Assembly: GCA_916700875.1 (NCBI GenBank)
Contig: CAKAKS010000185.1
Span: 1 to 64,000, forward strand
DNA length: 64,000 bases
Source: Sebastes aleutianus
Lineage: Eukaryota; Chordata; Actinopteri; Perciformes; Sebastidae
Direction: 5' to 3'
Part shown: one piece after another, positions 12,540 through 23,812 of the stretch
Position numbering within the stretch: position 1 is the first letter of the stretch
Layout of the letters: every line of letters begins with the position of its first letter
Notes under the pieces: model-generated
Told to the model about the DNA's origin: nothing
Database searches by the model: none
Seen by the model: only the letters and a program-made list of their open reading frames with translations
Translations under genes and position numbers: made by a program

Positions 12540-15500
12540 CCCAGTGCCACCAGATGTGTGGACCACTCCCCAGTGCAGTCTATTTCCTATTCTCATTTTG
12601 TCTCTTCTCAGATTAATCTTAAATATGGACAAACAAACAAACTCCTGTCCTTTTGTCCAACCTCCCACACAAAGTCAAACAGTCCAGCAGGCACAGCTGT
12701 CCTCCTTCTTCATCATCATCATCCTCATTCAGGTAGAGAGTCTGAGGCTGTAGAGTTTCTACCTCCCAGCCCCATGTCCATAATAAGTCCACTGTGCTTG
12801 TTGTTGTTGTTCTGTAGATGATCCAGTATTGTTTACGACCACCACATGTGCCCACTGTGCACTTCAGCTGATCGTATCCATGTAAACAATAGAGGCAGCT
12901 ATAGCTACAGCTGAGCCTCCATACACACAATGACTGGTATCCTGTAAAGACCTGACCACGAAACACTGGCTGATTAGAGAAAGCCCAACTAAAGCTAACA
13001 GCACACTTAAGAAAATATGTAGGTAGTTACCAGATTAAGACAGTGTTGCTAGGCAGCTAGCCATGTTGCTAGGCAGCCAGCTAACGGTAACTAGTTGCTA
13101 GTTAGCCGTCAGCAAAGCTAGTTAGTTAGCTTACTAGCTAAAGGAAGAAAGAAAGCTGAAACAGCATCTTAGTCTTAAAGAAATGGTTCCCTCGCATATT
13201 AAACTGACATGTCATACAGTTAAATGGTCGATGACACGTCCACAGATATCACTACGGACGTACACAGCATCCGGACGTCGAGTAACCGAGTGAGCTGTCA
13301 GAGAACCAGCAGGCTGTTATGCTAACCGGCTAAAGGGGGCTGTGGCTGCTATAGGGTATATTCTGCCCTGAGTTTAACCTGTAAGGCAAGCTTTACACAC
13401 CACGTAGGCTAACGTGAAGTCTCCCCCTTCAAGCAAGTGACACTCTTCAAGTAGTTAAGATATATAAGATTCAGATGTGTGTGCTTGTGATCGCAGTCTG
13501 ACAATGTAACAGACGTTGGGTTGTTGTCCAAGTTGGGAAGGAAGATCCCCTGGCAGTCTGTACTTAGGGCACGTAAGCATATAATTCCACGCGTCACATG
13601 CGTCATAAGGTGGGCGGAGTCAAAGAGGATGTGTGTCAATCATACGGTAATTTGTCAGTAGGTTATTTTTAGAGATGTTCCTGGAAGGAATAACTTAACC
13701 CAAACCCTTTATGTATTTTATCTTATATAATACACCCATGTAGATGTTAACTAAATTTTTACATTCATGAATGTTATTTAGTATTTTAAACATGAACTCA
13801 ATGAACTTTGTTTTGTTACCACTCTTATGTAGTCATATTATTTCTTTATATTAATCTTGTCTCTAGGTGGAGGCTTCAGATAAACACAGTGGGCTTTTTG
13901 CCTCTTCCTGCACTGTATATTATTCATTTATTTTTTTTATTATGTTGTATAGTCTTAAATAGTGCAAAACAAATAAACCCATAAACATCATTGGTTGAAA
14001 AGTATCTGTAGGCAGTGTCATCCACAAATCCTTATATCTTATCTCACAACTTTTTCATATCTTATCCCCCCACACACACACACATCTGTAGTGTCTACAA
14101 TTAGCCACAAGATGTCGCCCTTCTCCTCTCAGTACATCACTTCCATACCTTACTGTGCATTTTATGCATTTATTTGTTTACACACTTGACCAGTGAGGAT
14201 ATTTTAGGCTAAACTTCTAGTTTTGCTTCAGGGTGTTAAGTAAGGCTACCTAGGATTTTTTTTTTGGACTAAACAAGCCCTTCATTTTGATAATTGTGCA
14301 TAATTACAAAATAGTCTATAATTTGCTATTATTTACATCTAAATTATCTACATTTAGTATTTAAACCTGCAGTAGGCAGAATGTTTTGGGCATCATTGTG
14401 CAAAATATCCTTAATAACCTTTCAGCATATTGTAATTCAAGTGTTCTGAGAGATACATAGACTTCTGCACCTCCTCACGGCTCTGTTTTCAAGCTTTAAA
14501 AAATCTAGCCTGTGATTGGAGACTTTGGCCAATCACTGGTCATTTCAGAGAGAGAGCGTTCCTATTGAAAAAACTAGGGAGCGCTGATCTAATATGAATC
14601 AATATTCTGTTACTGTAATGTATTGTAGTGTAATTTTTAAATGAATCAATTAAAATATGAATGAATCATTCATATTAGCAAGTAATTACTAATTAATATA
14701 ATCCAACAATGTAACAGTCTATAATTCTGCTGGCATATCCAATGTTCCATTAGTTTATGTTCAGGAATTGAGTCCCATCCATCCAAGAGGTGATTCAGTA
14801 TGATCATGGACCTTAACCACAGCATTACAAAATAGTCTATAATTTGCTTATTATTTACATCTAAAATAGCTACATTTAGGATTTAAGGGCTGGTTTAGTT
14901 CTGCTAAAGGAACTAGACTGACTGAGATAAGAATCAGGATCAGAACTTGTGATCTCCACATGAAGTTGCAGTGATGACATTAAGAGATGAGGCTGATTAC
15001 GCTAATATGTTTTCCTGTTTCTCAATTTCCTTCCTCCTCCTGTCTGACTCATGTCCTTGACCCTGCCCTGAGAGCAAACAGGACTTTGGACCCACTGTTA
15101 TTACACAGCTTAATGGCTTCTACTGTTTGAGAGTGTGCAGCAGATTATTATGTTACTGTTAGTAGGCCTACATTATTGCGCAAGGGAGTCAAGTTACAGA
15201 AAAAGACACAGTTTAAATGACCTGGCAGACTGCATCAGTGAGGAGGAGTTTATGAAAAACGTCTCCATGATTCAACTTCCTCCAGCTAATGATGGGCGTT
15301 GCTTTCTCAACTCTTCTCTGAAAGGTGTGGCGATTTTGGCTCACTGTGAAATTCCTCCTCCGGCATCAACCCTGTCCTCTAACTTTAAGGTAATACCTAT
15401 TTCTGACTCTTGATCACACTATCTATGGATGAACACGTCTTTATTCTCTGTCTGTTTTCCATGTTTTGCTTTTTTTGATGCGTTGCTCATCGAGGAAGTT

Positions 15501-15775
15501 GCAGCGGTCGACATTACAACGTTACGGTTTTCATTTTCTTTCTAGTCGTGTAACGTTATGCGTGTCCAGCCTTAAACTGTCTAATGCCAGTAGTTATTAT
15601 GGATTCATACGAAGACATTTAGAAGAATAATCCAGTGGATTGTTTATGTTTTTACGCGCAGGATGAAGTGGAAGAGAAATGTGCAGAGAAAAACACTAAT
15701 CAGAAGCAGGAGTAATAAATTAAATCATTATGCAGTGATATGATGATGATACTGAATGCTTTTTCTTTTCCCTAG
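12540..15775. other. Divergent intergenic region edem3/anxa3
   Basis: Probably holds both promoters. 13020-13140 is a run of GCTAGC/GTTAGC motifs common in fish; 13200-13400 is relatively CpG-rich; a short (CA)n lies at about 14070-14085; the repeat remnant at 14308-14885 is described separately. No additional gene is convincing. Confidence 0.5.
14308..14885. mobile_element. Partial copy of the AACCTGCAGTAGGCAGAA family, flanked by a ~58-bp direct repeat
   Basis: 14362-14640 matches 32240-32540 closely. Nearly identical blocks of about 58 bp, containing ACAAAATAGTCTATAATTTG and CATCTA, flank it at 14309 and 14827. Lies in the edem3/anxa3 intergenic region. Confidence 0.65.
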
Positions 15776-15795
15776 TTTAATACTTCTCTACAACC

Positions 15796-15825
<30 letters not shown>
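15776..15825 (+). promoter_or_regulatory. anxa3 5'UTR exon segment with CAA-repeat leader
   Basis: A pyrimidine-rich tract ending in CCTAG at 15775 is a plausible acceptor. The 50 nt that follow end in about eleven CAA triplets directly before the ATG at 15826. The first non-coding exon upstream was not found. CAA-rich leaders are unstructured and start-site scanning is usually efficient on them; an effect here is inference. Confidence 0.5.
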
Positions 15826-15828
<3 letters not shown>

Positions 15829-18800
15829 TCTGTTTGGGTGAGTAGTTGTATTAAAATTAAATTGCAGGCTTAAAATATGAGAAAATATAAGTGAAAATGA
15901 AAACATATTTGTTGACATGTATTGTAGGATGACTTGGACCTGCTCCTAGACTCCCCCTCCTCATTAACTGTGACAGTAAGTTGGACCAACTCTTACCTTT
16001 TAGTGCCCAGGATTATGATGATGATGATGATGATTACATGGGTTGCTAGTGACAAATCCTGTAGGAAAAGCTTAGAATATAAAATATTAAACAGCAATTA
16101 TATAAGATAAGATAAGATGAACCTTTATTAATCCTCGGAGGGAAATTCAGGTGTCAAAGCAGCAACATCAGCAAACAGAGTGAAACACAGGAGAGGTAAA
16201 GGTATACAAAAATTATAAAAACAATAATAGAGATATAAAAGATACAGAGTTAATGGGTGAACATAGTGTGTACAGTCCGTCAATAAATAAATGTAGTATG
16301 TAAAATAAATAAATGTAATATGTACATATGTGCAGTCTATAAAGTGGTATATAGGATGTATAGTGTAAATATAGATGGAGATGCGTTATTGTTTTACATT
16401 ATCAAACACTGGTCGTTATGTATGAGCCTGTGAGTGTGTTTCTGTGTCTATCAGTCCAGTGCAAGAGGAACTGTGAAGGACCATGTAAACTTCAAAATGG
16501 AAGAAGATGTGTCTGCACTGAGGAATGCCATGGAGGGCGTTGGTAAGTTAATGAGTCACCCTTATCAGTATTCTTCTATATCAGACCAACATGTAAAGCA
16601 CTTTAATAATATTTTACTAAATGTGCAACATCTGTCCCTTAGTTGAACGAGTTTGTGTGGGGGAGACCGGGGGCAATTGTAACATCTTAAATTGCACCAA
16701 TCAGAAACGAGACAGAACTTAGGCTGCACAATTAATCAAAATTTTATTGAAATCGCAATATGGCCTACTGCAATTTTCAAATCACAGGATGAGGAGGAAA
16801 TTGCAGTATTTGTTAAAGGCGAAATCTGTGTTTTAAATTAAATATTGTGGTGCTGTCGAGATGTCCTGGTCTACACATCATATTCCCCACAAAAATCACA
16901 ACGGAATCATTTTAATATTTTTCAATTAAAATGAGAATAATGTAAAAAAATATATAATTCCTCATTCCTGCAGCCCTAGACAGGACCAACCATGAAACTC
17001 ATGCACATGGTCTGTGATGATCCCTTTTAAAGGACAGACTGACATCTCATAGTTTCTCAAAGTTTTTCTGCCAAGATTTCTTTTTTTTTGAGGTATGAAA
17101 GTAATTAATTGTTAAATGGATATTAAATTGTTTTAACTATATCTATATTCTTGGTAGTTTATTGTGATCCTTGGTATATGAAGGTATTACATTTGTTGTT
17201 ACAGTTGCCCCCATATGCTCTTCCGGTCGTCCCGCATGTGGGTACAGATCACAGATAGCATGTGACTTATCGTGTTTCAATCATTATTGTAACTCTAAAA
17301 GCTGCTTCACACCAAGCACCGGTTTTCGTCCGAAAGAAACGCACTGAAATTTATAAAAAATGATTTTGTGGGTTCTTTTGATTCCTGCACACCCCTACGG
17401 ATCATTGGTGCAAGGGAAAAACTATTCAAATGGACCTCAATTTCAGCAGATTTCCGACTGCATAATTTGTATTTGACCAATGATATTCTGTGATCACTGT
17501 CATTCTGCATAATAAGTAGCCATGTGCTTCCGTTTGTTGCATGGAGAGTGTGAATTTTCGGTGCCTTGGAACATTGGCCGATTGTTTTCGGGGTAACAAA
17601 CTAAATACTCAGACAAATGGGCTTTTTTCTGTCCTATGCAATGAAGATGGTCATGTAGCTGATATACACGTGCTAATGTTATATGTTGGTCACTGAACGA
17701 GGCTAGCCACAACTGCATTAGTGTTAGCATCACATTTGGGGGTCCGATTAAGTCTGATAATTAAATGTTGTATTGTGTACTTAACATTAGCACCTTATAC
17801 ATTCTCTGTCTGGATAAGTTTTTGTTGTGTGTAGTGGACACGGCACTATTGAAGAGGAAACTCATTGTGAAAGTGGAACACAGCAACGCAGTTAGTTCTC
17901 ACTGGACCCGATGTGTATAGTTGTCAATGCGAAAAATTAGCATGTGATTTTCCTGCACCACATTTTTGCACCGCATTGGTGAGAAACGGCTTTTACATTG
18001 CTTGTAAAAACATTTGATGACTGTTAACAAGTGGAACACACATACCTACATAAAGAATATCCAAATAGTTCAAGAGGTTTTTGAGTAATGGCATCAAAAC
18101 CAAAAATTGCTACAATTGCCCCCGGTCTCCCCTATAAGGTTGTAAACCCATGAAGTGCAGTGGAAGTAGTGAGCCTGTTTCGTGTTGTCTCTTCTCTATA
18201 GGTACGACAGAAAAGACACTAGTTGAGGTGTTGACCCAAAGAAGTAATGCTCAGCGTCAGCTCATCGCTAAGGCCTATGAGAAAGCCTCAGGAAGGGTAT
18301 ATAATTTATATTTTAAATAATAATTCTGAGTGTTGTGATGAAGACATAGACCAAAATGTGCATTATCATCCTTCCTCCATCAGAAATTGGTAGATGACCT
18401 GAAGGGCGACACCCAAGGAGACTTTGAGGATTTGTTGGTAGCCTTGGTAACGCCTCCCGATGTCTACGACTGTCATGAAGTCATCAACGCCATCAAGGTG
18501 ATATTGTGTCGGATTAACTTCAAGATGACACGATGCTGCATCAGTGTTAAAAATAAAATAAAATATATGATTTTAAAGGGAGCAAAGATACCAGTTCTAC
18601 AAGTTTCATTTGCTTAAACAGACTTAATTTGCTTCAGATTTGTTTGGATTAATGGAATTTTACTGTACTCACATTGTGGTGCAATTAGCTGAAATGCCAT
18701 TTCGTTCCACTCAATATCCCATTTTTTGTGTAACTCATACAGGGAGCAGGGACCACCGAGAGTACTCTGACAGAAATCTTTGCATCGAGATCCAACAGAC

Positions 18801-21800
18801 AGATCAAGGCCCTGTCTGAAGCATATCTTGCAGGTTAGTATCTTCAACACAAAGTATTTGTAATCTCACCTTCTAGACAGTAACTGAGATTATTGTGAAA
18901 CAGTTGGCAAATGTGTCTAGATTGTTACGTAATCATCCGTATTGTGCCGTTTCATTCAAGAAACTGGGAAATCATTGATTCATGATCTGCAGTCGGAGGT
19001 GACTGGAGACTTTGGCAAAGCCCTGCTCATCTTGGCTGAGGTACTGTACGTTAAATTAAAACAGTGACGTGATCGCATTCCCAACAAATGAGAATCAGAC
19101 CTAAAGCATTAATTTTATAGAAGCTAGACAGGTCTGAACATTTCTATCCTATCTCAAAAAAATGTGATGGGAAAAAATCTGCCTACTCCTAGAGAATTTT
19201 TTTTTCATATTTCTGTCTTAAGTTCTGTCTTCCTACAAGATCTGTAGATTAAAAAAAAATTACAGTCATAAATAAGGGTCACAATCACTTAAATGAGCAA
19301 TACCAAATATATTGGATTCATTCTACGTATGTTCATCCTCACAGGGGAAGAGAGACGAGAGCACCAATGTGGACCCTGCCAAAGCTAAAGCGGATGCTAA
19401 GGTATATCCACTACTCACTTCTGTTGTTTTGTGGTTGTAAATAGTGGTGTTAAACCGATAGACCATCTCAGACAGATCTGTAAGTGTGGTGTTGGCACAT
19501 TTCTTCAATTGTTTCGACATTATTATCTCGGCCATACACCTTCATGGGGCTTGAATGAACCTCACACTCTAACACAGCAGCTCTCTTCCTGATTCAAGTC
19601 TAAACCTGCTTTTCCTATGCTTAACATGTCAACTTTGCACTTTGTCTAAACCATTGACATGTACAGTCTAAAGCTGTATGTATTTTTCCACCCAGGCCCT
19701 GTATGAAGCCGGGGAGAAGAAATGGGGAACCGATGAGGAGAAGTTCATCGACATCCTGTGCCACAGGAGTATTCCCCAGCTTCGACAGAGTAGGTTCATG
19801 TTTATTCTGTAGATGCTAATGTAACAAAGTAAAAGTATAAATACCACAGTCCTAAAATACTCCATTACAAGTAAAAGTCCTGAATTCAAAATGTTACTTA
19901 AGTAGAAGTACAGAAGTATTGTCAGCAAAATGTACTACAAGTATAAAAAGTAAAAGTGCTTATTATGCAGAATTACCTCTTTCAGTGTTATATTACAATA
20001 TAATATTTTTTTATATCATGAACAAATACATAGAGCATCTTAATGTTGTAGTTCCTCAATGTGGAGCCAATTTTAGATACTTTGTATACTACTGGGTAGA
20101 TTAGTAGTATAGGTCTGCAATCCTATCAGAAGTATATCATGTTTTTATATGTAAAAATTAAATACATGTAGTGAAGTAAAAAGTACAATATTTCCCTCTG
20201 AAATGTAGTGGAGTAGAGGTATAAAGTAGAATAAGATGGAAATACTTAAGTAAAGTACAAATATGTCAAAATAGTACTTAAGTACAGTGCTTGAGTAAAT
20301 GCACTTTGTAACATTCCACCACTGCTAGCGGCTCTGAGGTTGTACAACAGTGGTTTGAGCTAAATGCAAATGCCCGCATGCTAACATGCTGATGTTTAGC
20401 AGGTATAATGTCGACCATGTTCACCATCTTAGCTTTAGCGTGCTAAGATTTGCTAATTAGCACTAAACACAAAGCTCAGCTGACGCTGATGTGAATGCCA
20501 TCAGGGGTCATAAACAAAAGTATTGGACGAATAAAGAAATTGGACTCGATGATGGCGCTAGATGAAAAGTAGGAGGATCAGCAAAGTTATTAGGATACAT
20601 CCTCTGCGCATGGCATGGTAATCCATCCAATATGTCTATCTCATGGTGGCGCTAGAGGTAAAAAAAAATAAAAAAGTCAGGGGAGTCAGCAGGATTCATC
20701 CTCTGGGGAACACACACAATTGAAAAAAGGTGGTGGACCGATCAACAGAACAATATTACCATCCTTAGAGCCGCTAGCATGGCTAAAAAAACCAACAAAT
20801 TCATAAAAGAAATATTTGTTACACCTTCAACAGGAGAAACACGTTGTATTGAAATGTGTGTTGTGTTTTGGCAGCTCTGGTAGAGTACAAGAATATTAGT
20901 AAGAAGACTCTGCAGGAGAGCATCGAGAGCGAGATGTCTGGAGACACGGAGGAGCTACTAGTGGCTGTTGGTGAGAACAATGTGTCATATTTGGTCCATT
21001 TAACATACAACTTATTACAAAAAAATGTTTTTCATTTATTAACATTAACCTTTTTTCTGTCTAGTTAAGTGTGTGAAGACCGTTCCTGCATACCTGGCTG
21101 AGAGGCTTTACAAGAGCATGAAGGTAAGCTGAGCTCATGAGGGCCTTTGAAAGCCAGTAGCTCCCAAAACAAAATCCACATATTGTTTGGTTGCACTTGT
21201 CCTTTTTAGCAACAGCAGACATTTGTATTCGTCACCAGCGGTGTGGAAAGGAATGTTAAGCCACTGTTTTATTGTGGCTGCTTTGACTGAATGTGCACCA
21301 CTGGCTGAAATGTGCCAGCAGGCTCGAAAGCACATAACCAAAAAACATGTGGAACCACAGACATAGAAGCGGCCGCTATTGCAGGATTAACAAATGACTC
21401 AAGTATTTCATTTACCCACGTCCCAATTTGTGCCTTTGCTTCGTTCCCAAATTTCCCTTTGTCCAGGGTGTGGGGACAACAGAGTCCACTCTGACCAGGA
21501 TAATTGTGAGTCGCTCAGAGTTGGACCTGCAGGACATCAGAGCAGAGTACAAGAAGCTGTTTGGATGTTCCCTCTACTCCCAGTTAGAGGTCAGTGTACA
21601 CACCCAGAGAGATGAAATTTAATATGCTCATTACACCTCGACATAAATGCTCAACAGAGTTTAAATGTCTCGGTATCTTTTTGAGTACTTAGACAATAAT
21701 TTTGTTGGGTTGTTAACATCATCATCATTTCCTGTTTTTCTCTCTTCATGTTTGTGTAGTCTGAAGTGTCGAACAGTTACGGCAACGCCCTCAAGAATCT

Positions 21801-21816
21801 ATGCGGCCAAGACTAA
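15826..21816 (+). CDS. anxa3: Annexin A3, complete, 13 coding exons
   Basis: Calcium-dependent phospholipid-binding protein of the cytosolic membrane face. Coding exons: 15826-15837, 15928-15975, 16455-16542, 18202-18296, 18384-18497, 18743-18833, 18961-19040, 19345-19401, 19696-19789, 20875-20970, 21065-21123, 21467-21589, 21760-21816. They total 1014 nt (337 aa plus stop). Four annexin repeats are visible with type II loops GVGT (48-51), GAGT (120-123), KWGT (204-207) and GVGT (279-282), each followed by the acidic cap region. Signature stretches LVALVTPP, AEGKRDES, SRSELDLQDIR and the CG-acid C-terminus point to A3 rather than A5 or A13. The second coding exon (48 nt, 16 codons, phase 0 at both ends) adds DDLDLLLDSPSSLTVT, which human A3 lacks. 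The 5'UTR exon begins at 15776 and ends in a CAA repeat that runs up to the ATG. Intron 4 (counting the 5'UTR intron) is almost filled by a transposon with inverted ends. Confidence 0.9.
16100..16400 (-). mobile_element. L2-type 3' fragment, inverted, anxa3 intron
   Basis: GATAAGATAAGATGAACC TT ATTAATCCTCGGAGGGAAAT opens the fragment on this strand, followed by TCAGGTGTCAAAGCAGC. Further sequence to about 16400 is AT-rich and probably the rest of the 3'UTR. Confidence 0.55.
16655..18133. mobile_element. Non-autonomous DNA element with GGGGAGACCGGGGGCAATTG ends, filling an anxa3 intron
   Basis: The left end at about 16660-16680 and the inverse right end at about 18110-18132 share at least 22 bp of terminal inverted repeat. 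The 1.45-kb interior has no transposase ORF. It contains a second, hAT-like insertion (16716-16980). I do not recognise the superfamily. Confidence 0.65.
16716..16980. mobile_element. hAT-like miniature element nested in the above
   Basis: Begins AGGCTGCACAATTAATC and ends with the inverse-like TCCTGCAGCCCTA. Related to the element at 57469-57965. Confidence 0.5.
19820..20328. mobile_element. hAT-like miniature element rich in AAGTAAAAGTA motifs
   Basis: One side has TGTAACAAAGTAAAAGTA and the other GCACTTTGTAACATTCCACC; these form inverted ends of a very common teleost miniature element. Non-coding, anxa3 intron. Confidence 0.65.
20330..20790. repeat. Composite teleost dispersed repeat
   Basis: Contains CATGCTAACATGCTGATG and two diverged copies of a GGCGCTAGA...CATCCTCTG block at about 20553-20605 and 20645-20705. 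Similar GCTAGC/GCTAACATG-rich sequence occurs at 44680-45000. No coding content. Confidence 0.5.
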
Positions 21817-22169
21817 CTCCTCCCAACTCCCATGATGGGAAACATGTGGTGGTGTGAAGTGCAGACGGGAAGAACCGCAGCTAAAGATGGATGGGTGACC
21901 AGCCGCTGACCTTTTCAATATCATCATAGCTGGAACGAACCATCTAGAAAAATGCTTTTGAATGTGGAATTCCAGTAATGTTCAACCAGACAGACTGAAT
22001 GATTAATAAACGCAGACTTAAAAATAAGTATGGACATGACAATGCTGTTGAATGTCTTTTTGAATTTATAAAATAGTTTGTATTCCACATGAACTCCACA
22101 TTTCATATGTATTGTATCTTCTTGCAAATTGTAACAAATAACAATTGTCCTTACTTTCACATTTAAGAA

Positions 22170-22175
22170 AATAAA
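22170..22175 (+). terminator. Likely anxa3 poly(A) signal
   Basis: AATAAA about 350 nt after the anxa3 stop codon. An earlier AATAAA lies near 22005-22010. Polyadenylation from this site would place the anxa3 3' end very close to the rcl1 3' end on the opposite strand. Confidence 0.6.
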
Positions 22176-22250
22176 AATATTCTACTACTTGATGTGAGTG
22201 AGCAAAGAGACGACAAGATGACACCATGTTTATATAAAAAAACTACTTAT

Positions 22251-22256
22251 TTTATT
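22251..22256 (-). terminator. Poly(A) hexamer overlapping the rcl1 stop codon
   Basis: Read on the minus strand, the last Lys codon, the stop TAA and the next base together spell AATAAA. If used, the rcl1 3'UTR would be only about 20-30 nt. No other canonical hexamer is obvious just downstream on this strand. Confidence 0.45.
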
Positions 22257-23771
22257 TAATGGTTTTGTTTATATTGCTGTAACCGACTCCTACACAGGTC
22301 ATCAGGACCTTGTCCCCTCCTTTCCTTTCGTCTTCTGAAGGCTTCTGAACCTCGATCTTGAACATGATCTGGAAGAAATCTCTAATGTGTCTGAGGAACT
22401 CGATCCTGTAGAGACGGTGAGGGAGAGAGGGGGAAGAAAGTAAAAAAAAAAAAATGAGATGAAATTTCAGTTTCATTTTTATGCAAGGAGAGGCGTTCAC
22501 CCTGTGTTGGGTGAAATACAGTCCAACTGTCAATAAACAATACACACTGGGAGTTTCAGAACACGGTGTCCTTGGTCTACTCCATGACGTCTGCTTCAGG
22601 TGACGTAGGTAAAGGTCAAAGGTCATTAGTCATATCTTTTATCTCTCATGCACATTACCTTCAATTCTTAAAGGAACAGTATAACATTTCGGGGGATCTA
22701 TTAACAGAAATGGAATATAATATTCAAAACTGTTTTCATTAGTGTATAATCACCTGGAACTAAGACTTCGTTAGCATAGAATGAGCCCTTCATATCTACA
22801 TAGGGAGCGGGTCCTCTTCACGGAGTCCACATGTTGCTCCACCATGTTTCTACAGTAGCCAAGAACGGACAAACCAAACACTGGCTCTAGAGAGAGCCTT
22901 TCACGTTTTTATGTTACCTGACGGTCACCGTAGTTCTATGACACGCTTGTGAAACTGCGGTAACGTGAGCGGCAGAGTGCAAAACGTGGTACCGCCAGCC
23001 CAAGCCCCCAGGAAGAGTGCCGGGCATTGAAGCAAATGTTCGTAGTGGCCAAATGATGGAATTACAACATCCGTGTCGGTCACGTGATGCCACTGGGCCC
23101 AAAAAGACTTAAGAGTGGGAAAGAGACGTCTGTAACTGCAGATATTTTTTTTTTAGGTAAATCATCTTCCCAGTATGAACATTTGAATAGCTCTTATTTG
23201 AATCATGAGGTCCTAAAAGTTGTAAAATGCACAAATAACCAAATCCATAGTTATTTCCCTTCCTCTGTTCATCTGTATGAGACCCAGACTGAGGGCTGGC
23301 AGCTCACGTTACCACAGTCTTGGAAAGGGAGGAGGGGTACTCAGTTGGTTGCAATCTGCAACCACACCACTAGATGCTTCCAAATCCTACGCAATGTCCC
23401 TTTAAATCTAGGATGTCCAATGTATAAAGCAAAGACAATTTACAGAAATAAAAAACAAATGCAAACATTTGAACTTAATTTCATTGGTCTTTAGAAAATA
23501 AAATACACCAGCATTACCTGCGTAAGGAGAGGAGTGCTTTGTGATGGCACTGCCAATCTTCAGTTATCATAGTACTGTACTTGAGAGGGACACAGCACCG
23601 GTACCATGATAACTGAAAATGGACAGTTCATAGTTCACTCCTCTTTCGTGATGACGACGATGTTGGAAATCAACTTTGTGTTCAATTGCTTTTCTATTTG
23701 TTTGCAAGACATTAATCTAGTTAAAAATGTATCTTAAACGGTAAATCTATTAATTCATCACACATTCACTA

Positions 23772-23812
<41 letters not shown>

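Noticed and set aside
12619..12966. 115-codon minus-strand ORF upstream of edem3
   Set aside because: Acidic run and cysteines are compositional; no homology, and it does not join exon 1 in frame. Probably 5'UTR or promoter DNA.
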